Assembly: GCF_032854445.1 (NCBI RefSeq)
Contig: NC_088300.1
Span: 9,426,001 to 9,490,000, forward strand
Source: Liolophura sinensis
Taxonomy: Eukaryota > Mollusca > Polyplacophora > Chitonida > Chitonidae
Length of the DNA stretch: 64,000 nt
Reading direction: 5' to 3'
Below, piece after piece: positions 45,701-56,514 of the stretch. Below the pieces are notes generated by a model, which worked only from the letters and a program-made list of their open reading frames with translations, had not been told where the DNA came from and searched no databases. The translations under genes were made by a program, and so were the position numbers. How positions within the stretch are numbered: position 1 is the first letter of the stretch; each line of letters opens with the position of its first letter.

Positions 45701-48130
45701 CAGGTGTGAGTGTGATGGGATGGGACTGTTGAGAGTGACAGGTAGGTGCCCACCCAGGTTTAAGTTTGTTGGAATGGGCCTGTGCTCATACATGTCTGAG
45801 TGTGTTGGGACTGACTGACCCAGATATGAGTGTGGTAGGATGGGTCTGTGTCCATACATGTCCATGTGTGTTGGGACTGACTAGGAGGGTGTTAAGATGG
45901 GTCTGTGCCCACAAAGGTCTAAGTGTCTTGGAATGGGTCTGTGCCCATACATGTCCGTGTGTGTTGAGACTGACTTACCCAGATATGAGTGTGGTGGGAT
46001 GGGTCTGTACCCACAAAGGTCTAAGTGTGTTGGAATGGGTCTGTGTCCATACATGTCCATGTGTGTTGGGACTGACTAGGAGAGTGTTAAGATGGGTCTG
46101 TGCCCACAAAGGTCTAAGTGTCTTGGAATGGGTCTGTGCCCATACATGTCCGTGTGTGTTGAGACTGACTTACCCAGATATGAGTGTGGTGGGATGGGTC
46201 TGTACCCACAAAGGTCTAAGTGTGTTGGAATGGGTCTGTGTCCATACATGTCCATGTGTGTTGGGACTGACTAGGAGAGTGTTAAGATGGGTCTGTGCCC
46301 ACAAAGGTCTAAGTGTCTTGGAATGGGTCTGTGCCCATACATGTCCGTGTGTGTTGAGACTGACTTACCCAGATATGAGTGTGGTAAGATGGGTCTGTGT
46401 CCATTCACGTCCATGTGTGTTGGGACTGACTAACCCAGACATGAGTGCCATGGGATGGGTCTGTGCCCATACATGTCCGAGTGTGTTGGGACTGACTTTC
46501 CCAGATATGAGTGTGGTGGGATGGGTCTGTGTCCATACATGTCCGTGTGTGTTGGGACTGACTTACCCAGATATGAGTGTGGTGGGATGGGTCTGTGCCC
46601 ATACATGTCAGTGTGTGTTGGGACTGACTAACCCAGACATGAGTGCCATGGGATGGCTCTATGCCCATACATGTCCGTGTGTGTTGGGACTGACTGACCC
46701 AGATATGAGTGTGATGGGATGGCTCTGTACCCATACATGTCCGTGTGTGTTGGGACTGACTGACCCAGATATGAGTGTGGTGGGATGGCTCTGTGCCCAT
46801 ACATGTCCTTGTGTGTTGGGACTGACTGACCCAGACATGAGTGTGGTGGGATGGGTCTGTGCCCATACAAGTCCATGTGTGTTGGGACTGACTGACCCAG
46901 ACATGAGTGTGGTGGGATGGGTCTGTGCCCATACATGTCCTTGTGTGTTGGGACTGACTTTCCCAGATATGAGTGTGGTGGGATGGGTCTGTGTCCATAC
47001 ATGTCCTTGTGTGTTGGGACTGACTAACCCAGATATGAGTGTGGTGGGATGGGTCTGTGCCCATACATGTCTGTGTGTGTTGGGACTGACTTACCCAGAT
47101 ATGAGTGTGGTGGGATGGGTCTGTGTCCATATATGTCAGTGTGTGTTGGGACTGACTGACCCAGACATGAGTGTGGTGGGATGGGTCTGTGCCCATACAT
47201 GTCCGTTTGTGTTGGGACTGACTGACCCAGATATGAGTGTGGTGGGATGGGCCTGTGTCCATATATGTCAGTGTGTGTTGGGACTGACTGACCCAGACAT
47301 GAGTGTGGTGGGATGGGTCTGTGCCCATACATGTCCGAGTGTGTTGGGACTGACTTTCCCAGATATGAGTGTGGTGGGATGGGTCTGTGTCCATACATGT
47401 CAGTGTGTGTTGGGACTGACTTACCCAGATATGAGTGTGGTGGAATGGGCCTGTGCCCATACATGTCCGTGTGTGTTGGGACTGACTGGCCCAGACATGA
47501 GTGTGGTGGGATGGGTCTGTGCCCATACATGTCCGAGTGTGTTGGGACTGACTGACCCAGATATGAGTGTGGTGCAATGGGTCTGTGCCCATACATGTCC
47601 TTGTGTGTTGGTATTGACTGACCAAGATGAGTGTGGTGGGATGGGTCTGTACAGATACATGTCCGAGTGTGTTGGGACTGACTGACCCAGATATGAGTGT
47701 GGTGGGATGGGTCTGTGCCCATACATGTCCGAGTGTGTTGGGACTGACTGACCCAGATATAAGTGTGGTAGGATGGGTCTGTGCCCATACATGTCCTTGT
47801 GTGTTGGTACTGACTGACCAAGATATGAGTGTGGTGGGATGGGTCTGTGTCCACATAGGAGTGAATGTGATGTGATGGGCCTGTGTCCACAAAGTTCTGA
47901 GTGTGTTGGGGCTAAGGGGTAGATACCCACCTGTGCACGAGGGTGTTGGAATGGGCCTGTGCTCATCCATGTGTGAGTGTGTTGGGGCTCACTAACAGGC
48001 TTGTGCCCACCCATGCCCAAATGTGCTGGGACTGACCTACACTCCTTTGCCCACCCACGTCCAAGTGTGCTGAGATGAGTTTGTGTCTCTCGTGTGTGGG
48101 CGTGTTGCGAGTGACGGGTCTGTGTTTTGG
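45701..48130. repeat. Minisatellite, 66-bp unit, with a 195-bp higher-order repeat
   Basis: About 30 copies of a 66-bp unit: gggtctgtgcccatacatgt, then ccgtgtgtgttgggactgac, then tgacccagatatgagtgtgg. Between about 45880 and 46400 a 195-bp higher-order unit occurs nearly unchanged three times. Long open frames exist on both strands (639 codons plus, 521 and 288 codons minus), because the unit is a multiple of three and stop-free in several frames. Confidence 0.95.
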
Positions 48131-48469
48131 CATCGAGAGTATTTCTTTGTACATACCAAACTTGAGATCTATGACTGTATTTATTTTTTCTAAATACCTA
48201 TATTTTCATTACACATAAGTTTAAATTAAGCTTTTTTAATGATGGCCTAAGCTAAGTCTTACCTGAAGCAGAAGTAGCCATGATAGAATCAGCAGTCACT
48301 GAAACACAGCACATAAGATGGCACTGATAGTCATGGGCTTGTACATATCAGCCAACTTTAAACTTAACTCATACATTGCATGGGCTTTAATAGTCAAACT
48401 TAGAAAAGGAAAAAACTCAGATTGTGAATGGTACATTATGCTGGGGTAAAGAATCAGTTTAGCTTTATG
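48131..48469. other. Stretch with one exon-like segment, otherwise nothing seen
   Basis: AT-rich. The exon candidate at 48263-48298 is listed separately. Confidence 0.5.
48263..48298 (-). CDS. Candidate small exon
   Basis: 36 nt between tgctgtgtttcag and gtaagact, both good splice signals. With two leading bases it is open and reads TADSIMATSAS plus one base, so it could also hold an initiator ATG (context atcATGg). It does not join directly to the exon at 44561, because the phases disagree, so an intermediate exon would be needed. Confidence 0.3.
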
Positions 48470-48700
48470 TTTTTGATTGATTGATTTATTTGTTTGATTG
48501 GTGTTTTACGCCCTACTCAAGAATATTTCCCTTTTAGCACCACCGCCAGCATTATGGTGGGAGGAAACCAGGCACAGCCTGGCAGAAGCCCACGACCATA
48601 TGTAGGCTGTTGGCAGGCCTTCCTGCCAGCATGAGCTGGACTTGAACTCACAGCGACCACACTGGTGAGAGGCTCCTAGGTCATTACGCTACGCGTATGT
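48470..48700 (-). mobile_element. Family B SINE
   Basis: Nearly full-length inverted copy, with gattggtgttttacgcccta at the tail side, then agcatgagctggacttgaac, then gaggctcctaggtcattacg near the head. Confidence 0.88.
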
Positions 48701-49551
48701 ATTTGAATATTTGACTTAAGTCTTAAGACTTTTGATACATATAACCCCCAGACCCATTAGGTTTTCCTGGAAAAAAAATGTCCATGAGTGACATGAAATA
48801 AAATCAACTTCAGGTAAAATGGTAGATTCTATCCAAGATGAATCAACAACAGGATTCACAAGAGTGGACATTTGTCCATGTTTGGTACAACTATATCTCA
48901 AATAGCAGAGCTTGATGTTGGAGTTAGAAACTTTGCAAGGAATGCATGCCTGAAGTAGGACGCACATAAAAGTTGAAGCTATAGTGCTTTAAGCTTAAAC
49001 AAAAGGTTAAATTTGGAAAACTGTCTCTCAAAAGTGTATGATCTGCCACTAAGACATTTAGATTCTGGAAACTGTCTGTAAAAGAGATAAAAAGTTGAAA
49101 CCACATTTTTTAACAAAACTGACATTCTCTAATGTCCCGACATGTTTAAGGTTTGTCTAATAAGAAGCCAACAAAAGACCTCATGAATATTTGCCGTGAC
49201 ATCATAATTGTGCTATTGCAGTTAAATACAAAATTATCTTCATTAACATGAATGTTATGGTTTTGTAGCCAGTGCTAAACTAGAGCAGGTTAAAAAAATA
49301 GTTCCTGAATGCAATTCCTGATAAAAACTTAAAGAACACAATGAATTAAATGCCAGTCAAAATCTACATTAATATTTTTATTTCTCCATCAAGGAAGGAA
49401 GAAGTGACCTGGTCATTTGTCAGTGATGTATTTCTCTAGAATGAACGAGGTCATAAGGCATGGATAGGATTCTGCATAAACCTACAACTCACTCTTTGTG
49501 CTGGAGTTCTTAGCTTCGGTTTTGGTCATAGTAAATAAAAACATAAATCAT
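48701..49551. other. Intergenic or intronic, no gene seen
   Basis: AT-rich with short open frames only. Confidence 0.5.
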
Positions 49552-49686
49552 AGTCAGCTTGAATCGAAGCAAAGTGAAGCTGAGGATGACAGTGCCAACA
49601 AGCCGGTGAATAGCATAAGCCAAGAGGAGAGAAGCATAAAATCCAGAGATGGAGATGGAGAATCTTGCATGGTGTTGATGTTGTAG
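49552..49686 (+). CDS. Candidate terminal exon, plus strand
   Basis: After aaatcatag the frame reads SQLESKQSEAEDDSANKPVN, then an acidic and basic hydrophilic run, then GESCMVLML and TAG. The composition is protein-like and the acceptor is acceptable but lacks a good pyrimidine tract. Product unknown; may be chance. Confidence 0.25.
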   Translation, partial: SQLESKQSEAEDDSANKPVNSISQEERSIKSRDGDGESCMVLML

Positions 49687-50144
49687 CCTGTTCTCAACCC
49701 TCAAGCTGAGATCTTGCAGTGCAAGGAGTTTCTGGTACATTTAGGTTCAAAGGAAGTACTCTTGTCATCTTATTACCTTGTAGTCTGGAAAAATGGGGGA
49801 CGAATGAAAACTCCACTATGCAAAAACCCTAGTCATTATAGTCATTGTAGTATTATGTGCTCAACAGTCAACAGTGCACATGTGTGCAAGGGCCTTCATT
49901 TTGTACGTGACCATTCAATTGGTTCAACTTTACTTTTGATTTATTTTCTTTTTTCTTTTTTTAGGGGGATCAAAAGTGCTACTGCCATTGCCACTGAAGA
50001 CGCACACAGAGATTGGTTAATTAAGACAAGGGGGCTTTTGTCCGCAGGATTTTTGTCCGCAGGCTATTTGTCTGCCGGGGCTCTTATCCTGGATTCTAGA
50101 GAAATATGACCCCAGGAAGTAAATAGGTCACTGTTCTATAAGTA
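49687..50144. other. Open stretch with a small SAG repeat, uncertain
   Basis: A good acceptor (ttttctttttttag at about 49966) precedes an open frame RGIKSATAIATEDAHRDWLI. Three tandem LLSAG-like repeats (about 50035-50085) and a stop at about 50109 follow. No family is recognised, and it may be repeat-derived. Confidence 0.25.
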
Positions 50145-50415
50145 TTATCCCATTATCCACACACAGCCCATTATCCATGCACAGCCCATTATCCATGCAC
50201 AGCCCATTATCTATGCACAGCCCATTTACCATGCACAGCCCATTATGCATGCGCAGCCCATTATCTATGCACAGCCCATTTACCATGCACAGCCCATTAT
50301 CCATGCACAGCCCATTATCCATGCACAGCCCATTATCTATGCACAATCCATTATCCATTCACAAGCCATTATCCATGGATCCATTATCCATGCACAATCC
50401 ATTATCCACTGCAAA
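50145..50415. repeat. Minisatellite, 18-bp unit, about 14 copies
   Basis: Unit cccattatccatgcacag. Open on both strands because 18 is divisible by three (MHSPLS on plus, MDNGLC on minus). Not a gene. Confidence 0.95.
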
Positions 50416-51427
50416 TTTTCATAACGAGGACAAATGTACAAAACAGGATAAATTCTGAAGTTCTGTTAAAATTTTTCTGACAGTTTATCACAAAGGAAAT
50501 AAAAGTTTGTGTGTCTTGGCTGGATGTTTTCTACTGCTCATTCTACTAACTGGAAAAGTGTGATGATATCCCTATAACCTTTCCTTGACTGACCCATGTT
50601 ATACATAATACAATTACTCTGCTTTATCTGGGGTGATCCGAAATTGCCACTGTTCGTGCTCTGTTATGAACTTATTTATGGCAAATTTATTCTGTCTTCG
50701 TGTTGTCACTAGAAATATTTTTCCCCACTCGATAATTTCTCTCAAAATTCGAGTCCATAGCAGCGGTGCGTATAGCCACTGTGCACACCTATGCCGATAA
50801 TACCATAATTCCATTCTTGTACAGATTGAGAACATAGGCTAATGAGATTTATACTAACATATTAAGACCGTGATGGTCACCGTCATTTATCTTCATTCCA
50901 TATCTAACGTAGATAGGAAAACTCTCCAAGGCGTTCTCAGTAACAACAGGCATTTATTATACATAACAGCATGTGAGTGACCAGACTCTGAGGTCCTTAC
51001 AGGTAAACTCCCAAACCTTTCTTCCTTCTTTTCTCTACTGGAGAAACAACCATATTTAAACTTACAATTGTTTGTTTACCTCACTATTAGTAACAGTTGC
51101 TGGTTTCAGGTATGGACTTGTTCTTTAATTACAAACACTGACTGATTAGTCAAATGCACGTGGAAAGTTAATCCCCACACTTAATCTATTTAACTCTGCA
51201 TATTAGCAAGCTGGACACCAGTTGACTGCCCAGTCTATAGCTTGATTTAACTATTCGTATGTCACATGTCTATTATAACTATTTTACATGTACATTGCAC
51301 TTGACCACTACATGTGTGTACACAGCTTGTCTGTAACTCATTTACTAGTTGTGTGCATGAATTATTAGGATCATCAGTATAAAGCTGGTCATTGTATAGT
51401 GACTTAATTACCTAATGCAGAAATGTT
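50416..51427. other. Intergenic, no gene seen
   Basis: Contains a diverged dispersed repeat at about 50665-50765 that resembles 33095-33180. Otherwise nothing recognised. Confidence 0.5.
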
Positions 51428-51645
51428 TCAGGCTTTCCAATCAATACAATGAATCTTAATTTGCCAATTAATATCAACAACTTGTCCATACTGACCATGC
51501 CACTTGGTCTGCTTTTTATCTCCATTTACAACACATCTTATTTCTATTGAATAAACTGGCTTGATTTTAAACTTGATTTTAATCAGTACACTATTAACGG
51601 TGCCAGGTGCGAAGGATTGACTCATACTAAGTTTTGGGCAAAAGT
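51428..51645 (-). CDS. Candidate terminal exon, minus strand
   Basis: After gtcttcacag the minus frame is open to TGA at about 51428-51430. It reads SFAPGTVNSVLIKIKFKIK, then YSIEIRCVVNGDKKQTKW, then VDINWQIKIHCIDWKA. The alternation of charged and hydrophobic residues is protein-like. It might be the 3' end of the gene whose first exon is at 55055-55228, but no linking exon is shown. Confidence 0.28.
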
Positions 51646-51861
51646 CTGTGAAGACCTTCAAGTTTCATGAACTTCTATCTTAGTCATAAGCAGAGATGAT
51701 ACTGAGAATTACAGGATATGAATAATGCAGTAAGGTCACTTTCTGTCACTTTGTTTCCCATGTATTTCATTGAATAAATCATGGCAAGGTTCACTGACCT
51801 ACTAGATCTGAGTGATGAAGTTCAAACACGATCATTCAGTCCTTACTAGACTTCCCTAAAA

Positions 51862-51998
51862 CATTTATTTATTTATTTATTTAATTAGTGTTTCAAGAAT
51901 ATGTCACTTATATGACGGCGGCCAGCATTGGGAGGAAACCGGGCAGAGCTGGACTCAAAGCGACTACATTTGTGAGAGGTCCCTTGGTTAACCCCCTC
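51862..51998 (-). mobile_element. Family B SINE, internally deleted
   Basis: Tail side (tttatttaattagtgtttca) joins gcggccagcattgggaggaa. It then passes abruptly to agctggactcaaagcgacta, missing the middle of the element. Confidence 0.75.
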
Positions 51999-52439
51999 AG
52001 TCACGGATGGCCCTCTTTTCCTGAAACACAGAGCTAGTAAATGTTGTATTATATCCTAAGATTGAATCAGTTTTACCTTGGTGTGTATGAAACAGATTCA
52101 TCAGTATGAAACAGATTTCCAGTATGATCAACAATGCTCCAAAAATGCCTTGCTTTCATGTGTAGGCCTGTGCATATATGTTTTAGTGCTGTTACACAAA
52201 TGCTTGGAGATCTTTGTTTGTTGTGTTTTTTACATCTAGTCCACTGTGTATTTACAAGAAATAAACTTTAGACAAATGAACTTGAATCAACTCAGTTGGT
52301 TTAATAATGACACAACCTACACGCATACCAAGGAAGTTACTGTTCGTCCCAGTACTGGGCAAAGTTGGTTTAGGTATAAATGCAAATTTCAGCATCAGGA
52401 AGCAGTACTTAACTGAGTTGATTGATTTCTCACCTTTGT
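51999..52439. other. Intergenic, no gene seen
   Basis: No exon or repeat recognised. Confidence 0.5.
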
Positions 52440-52712
52440 AACTGCAGTAACTCCTATTCAGTGCAATAACTATTCAGTAACAGTAACAGGAGTTTCAGTA
52501 ACTCCTAGTCAGTGCAATAAACTATTCAGTAACAGTAACAGGAGTGCAGTTACTCCTAGTCAGTGCAATAACTATTCAGTAACAGTAACAGGAGTGCAGT
52601 AACTCCTAGTCAGTGCAATTACTATTCAGTAACAGTAACAGGAGTGCAGTAATTCCTAGTCAGTGCAATAACTATTCAGTAACAGTAACAGGAGTGCAGT
52701 AACTCCTATGCA
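52440..52712. repeat. Minisatellite, 50-bp unit, about 5 copies
   Basis: Unit cagtaactcctagtcagtgc, then aataactattcagtaacagt, then aacaggagtg. Copies are nearly identical, and the unit is internally repetitive in cagtaac. Confidence 0.93.
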
Positions 52713-55054
52713 GCAATGCAAATATGTTGGATTGACAGTGATGGTACATGCCATAGATCGTTTTAGTTTGGTCAGTCTCACAAAAGGTTATTTAATTACC
52801 ACCCCCGCCTGAAATCAATTTATGCCAGAGAAGATAAAATGCACCTGTAAACAGCGGAAAATTGTTCTTTACCATCAATCCGAGACATCTCGGGCTGTTT
52901 CTTTCCGTAACTCTCACAACTGTATTGTCTCTCCAAGAGTTACTACACTCTGCAACTAAATGATTTTTATATGTAGACCAGTGGTAGAAATAAACATGAT
53001 TTTGTATTACCTCACTGAAGTTTTTCTCCATCAGTGGGCAGATAAATTTGTGTTAGGAACAAAGGATCAATCTATAGGCCTCCACCTACAGTAAGATTCC
53101 ATTATCCTCTTCATGTAGAAATTATCCTGGATGATATGTAGAAACAAATTCACCTAATCTCTTTGATTTTACATGATAGGCATCTCTTGTTAATGACTTC
53201 TGGGCATAACAGTGCATTGATCAAATCTTTCAACAACTATCGGCACGTTTTTCACTTATTTTATTGTTTGATGAAGCCTAAACGATTCTAACATTCAGTT
53301 CCACACATAAATCTGCTTGTTCCTGTCATTTTATAATATTCTCCACCTCATTACCCAAAGCTCTCATTTCATTTCTTTGAGAGCAATTTCAGTTTCACAA
53401 AAGGTGAGATGTAATTGCAGAATACAACTCTTAAATCGGGCAACCTGAAGTGTTTAGAGAGTTATGGAGAGAAAATGCTTATAATATGATTGATCAACAG
53501 TAAGGAACATTTACCACATCTTCACACGTGCATAATCAACTAACCTGTTCTGAGTCTTGTCGAACCAAAATTAATCCATAGCAACCACACAAATTCACAA
53601 AATAAATACATTCTTAGACATTACACCCCATTTGGCCGCCATCTCATTCTGATAGTCATGCACACAAGTCACGTGATCGATGTAAGCGCATAAAAAAACA
53701 TGGTCATTCAAGGGAGACAATACCTATGGCAATCATTATAGTAACACACTGGGCAAATTTAGTCGCCCATTTGGCTGGTTCCCTCCTCCTGACATTAGAT
53801 GGCACCAGTCGCTTCAGTCTTGTTCTTTCTCGCAAGTTATCAAAATGGCGACAGATGGTTACAGCCAATCAATTTACGCTAGGGAAATTTTTCTGCCCGC
53901 GTGAAGATGCAGTAAATGTTCCTTACTCTCAATCCAACACATTAGAAGCAGTTTCTCTCCGCAACTCTCACAATACTTTGTGTTGATTGATTTAAGAGTT
54001 ACATTCCACAACCAGGTAAGATGGAAACATGGAATCAGGTGTCAAATTAATGGCCTAAGGACGATTTTCTAGATATTTTCATAAATTCATCAGCTTATAT
54101 TGCTTATTAAATCCTGGTAATTGGATTTAAATGTCTGTGTGACATGGTAGTTTTGTTAGTGCAGACTAACTGTGCAGTTTGGTTGAAGTTCTCATGCAGA
54201 AACTGAAATTCTCTGAGATGAATCAGAAACTAGAGACCACGTGATCTCCTTAGTGACAAACAGCGTGGGTGAAGAAAACGATCCTCTCCCAACTTTACTG
54301 CATTCTGTAAAATAGATTGGAAGCTAGAAACAATGTGATCTCCTTTGTAACAAATGGGGATGGAGAAAATGATCCTCCCAACGTTACTGCATAGGAAAAT
54401 GCCTATTTGTGATCATGTTCTTGTATCCTGTTGGATTTGTATAATTTTCAGCTTTCCAGATACCCGGTAGTATGAGTATTTCTGCAGAGCTTTCGTAATG
54501 CTATTTTGTACAATTATAGATATTACTGGTCACTAGCGAAGTAGCAAAAAATGACCTTTTCCCTCTAATGCTTTAACATTGGGTGGCCATTTTGTTTTCA
54601 ACATGAAAGGGTGGTCACATGACCCCCAACTTCCGACCCGTCTTAGAGAATACGAAACTGCCTATTTCTGAATCCGTCAGCAATCCTGTATCAGTCGGAT
54701 TTGTATAATTTTCAGCTTTCTACATAGTGTGAGTTTTCGTGATGTTATTTTGTACAACTACGCCTTAATGGTCGCTAGTGACGTGGAAGCTTTAGAAACG
54801 AGGAGGGGAAAAAAATGAAAGGTTAACATTCCCAGGTGTTGGGAGGGTATTAGCTGATACTTCTTCCCTGAAAACACGTGCATTTGAAATATAGTCTATT
54901 TCTAAGAATTTACATGTGGAACAAGATCTTGCGCAAATGCCGTCAGAAACCAGCTTGTCACCCTTCACACTTTCATGCCTTTCCTTCCAGTCAGTGTCTT
55001 AACCCTGTTTTAACTAGTGTATCAAGACGACAAAAAGTGAAAGGTTTGTCTTAC
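52713..55054. other. Gene-poor stretch with duplicated segments
   Basis: Related segments lie in inverted orientation at about 53401-53535 and 53898-54010, with a weaker relative at 52880-52945. Two direct duplications also occur: about 54230-54300 with 54315-54390, and about 54395-54540 with 54655-54790. GC-richer DNA around 53630-53860 has ATGGCGGCC (minus) and AAAATGGCGAC (plus) strings that may mark a promoter. No exon could be confirmed. Confidence 0.45.
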
Positions 55055-55228
55055 TTGACATTCATTAAGTCGTCGATAATCCGCACTGCTTCTTAATTGT
55101 AGGTCTTCCTCTTGGCCTTCGTCGTCCAAACCGAAAGTAACTTTTCCAGGAACAACTGTTGGCGCAGGCGCACAGCCAACGTAAAACCGGCCCGTGGGTT
55201 TACCGCAAGAACCGAAAGAAACCCACAT
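55055..55228 (-). CDS. Probable first coding exon of an unrecognised gene
   Basis: ATG at 55228-55226 opens 58 whole codons that end at tgtcaa/gtaagac, a strong donor. The peptide reads MWVSFGSCGKPTGRFYVG, then APAPTVVPGKVTFGLDDEGQ, then a polar, acidic end (SSADYRRLNECQ). The DNA is GC-richer than its surroundings, with CG dinucleotides, as expected at a gene start. No transmembrane segment or known domain was recognised. Downstream exons, which must begin on a whole codon, were not identified with confidence. It lies back to back with the exon at 55492. Confidence 0.5.
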
Positions 55229-55491
55229 GGATCGCGCAAGGATATCTGGGTACCTCAAGGGTGGCAAAAAATGCTAAGACAGAGGTTATTACTGCAGTAT
55301 ACTTCACTCTAGCTAAATTTCTGTCAGAAAATTGTTCAGAATTAACCGGAGATTAAAATCGCAACTAAAGGGTAAGATTCTAAACCTTGCTCAAGGTAGG
55401 CGTGGCTTAACCACTAGTCATGAATATTAAGCAATAAGACATGAATAAATATAACGAGTAACCTGTACGAGCAACGTTACTGGTTTCGATC
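55229..55491. promoter_or_regulatory. Probable bidirectional promoter
   Basis: 263 bp between two divergent start codons. Short spacing between head-to-head first exons usually means a shared promoter. No TATA box at a standard distance is evident. The plus-strand start lies in gatcATGGCGGG, similar to the YY1-type elements found at TATA-less promoters. This rests on the reality of the two flanking exons. Confidence 0.4.
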
Positions 55492-55708
55492 ATGGCGGGA
55501 AAAGAAGAATTTAGACAGAAGGAGCAAAGTATTTCTTAGACACAAGGAGCCAAGTATTTCAGCCGCTGACAGATACGGCAGTGACCAGATTTTGACTGAG
55601 ACAGTTATCATGCCTATCGTCAGCATACTGACTGAGGTTGATGATGCAATTTCGAAGAGCATCCTGTATAAAGTGGACAAATATTTCGGAAACGGAGGCA
55701 AGTTGTAG
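55492..55708 (+). pseudogene. First coding exon with a frame-breaking 25-bp tandem duplication
   Basis: ATG at 55492 opens MAGKEEFRQKEQSIS and then stops. A 25-bp segment is present twice in a row (55511-55535 and 55536-55560, two mismatches). Past the second copy another frame is open and protein-like: ISAADRYGSDQILTETVIM, then PIVSILTEVDDAISKSILYK, then VDKYFGNG. Counting 25 bp less puts ATG and this frame in register. At 55697/55698 the sequence AG/GCAAGT is a strong GC-type splice donor, and phase 1 would apply; otherwise the frame ends at TAG 55706-55708. Product unrecognised. The duplication may be a null allele, a pseudogene change or an assembly error. Confidence 0.5.
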
Positions 55709-56230
55709 TTATTTTTTTTGTTAAGTTAACTTATGTTCAGTGTAATTTACTGGCATTGGCACACTGTACATCATGCAAGTGAAGCATTCTTGGTTTAGCC
55801 ATAAAACACAATAAACCAGATAAATAAATAAATGAACAGATATATAAATAAATGAACAAATCATTTAATTTCTCAACAGATCTCAAAAATCATTACATAT
55901 AATGGCAAGATTGACGAGATGTGATGGTAGCCATGTTGATTTTGATGGCTTTCCTTTCATGGTTGGGGGGGGGGGGGGATATCAAGCCACAAAAAACAGA
56001 CAGTACAGGTTAGTTGCATGTAAAAGATAATGTGCAGTGTTTGTTATATTAAATTTAGAAGTAAATTACATAAATTAATAACTTTCAAACATCTTTGATA
56101 GTTATTACTTTACAGGGTCACTTGTAATGGACTATGCAACCCTCATGTAATTCTTTATTTTTGTGTTTCTTACTGTTAGATTGAAAGCCAGTGATAACCT
56201 GTCATTATGCTCATATCAGATAACTTTCAG
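55709..56230. other. Intronic or intergenic, no exon seen
   Basis: AT-rich with a poly-G run at about 55966-55978. Nothing else recognised. Confidence 0.5.
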
Positions 56231-56440
56231 AACTTTTCTCCAGGATAAACACATTTAGTATATAAGTCTATAGGGCAGACACCCACAGGACTGCCACAGA
56301 CTCTGTATACTGTCCAACCTTTTCTCCAGATTGTCCAACCTGTTCTCCAGGATGAACATATTTAGTATATATGTCTATAGGGCAGACCCCACAGGGCTGC
56401 CACAGACTCTGTATACTGTCCAACCTTTTCTCAAGGTTCT
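56231..56440. repeat. Tandem duplication, about 110-bp unit, two copies
   Basis: ttctccaggataaacacatt and ttctccaggatgaacatatt start the two copies. Both continue through gtctatagggcagac and actctgtatactgtccaacc. Confidence 0.88.
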
Positions 56441-56514
56441 TATTATAGTGTGTGGATATGATCTGTATATTATATGCGTTGTGAGGATTATTTTGATTTG
56501 TTGGTTGTTGTGCT

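Noticed and set aside
45766-47685. 639-codon plus-strand open frame and 521/288-codon minus-strand frames as genes
   Set aside because: They lie entirely within a 66-bp tandem array and are open on both strands because the unit is a multiple of three. No splice context or domain.
50145-50415. CRISPR-like array (also considered for the other tandem arrays)
   Set aside because: Copies are head to tail with no unique spacers, and the host is a eukaryote.
52873-52949. 77-bp minus-strand segment with acceptor ttgcag and donor gtaaag
   Set aside because: Open in one phase, but it overlaps sequence repeated (inverted) near 53430 and 53930, and it does not fit the end phase of the exon at 55055.
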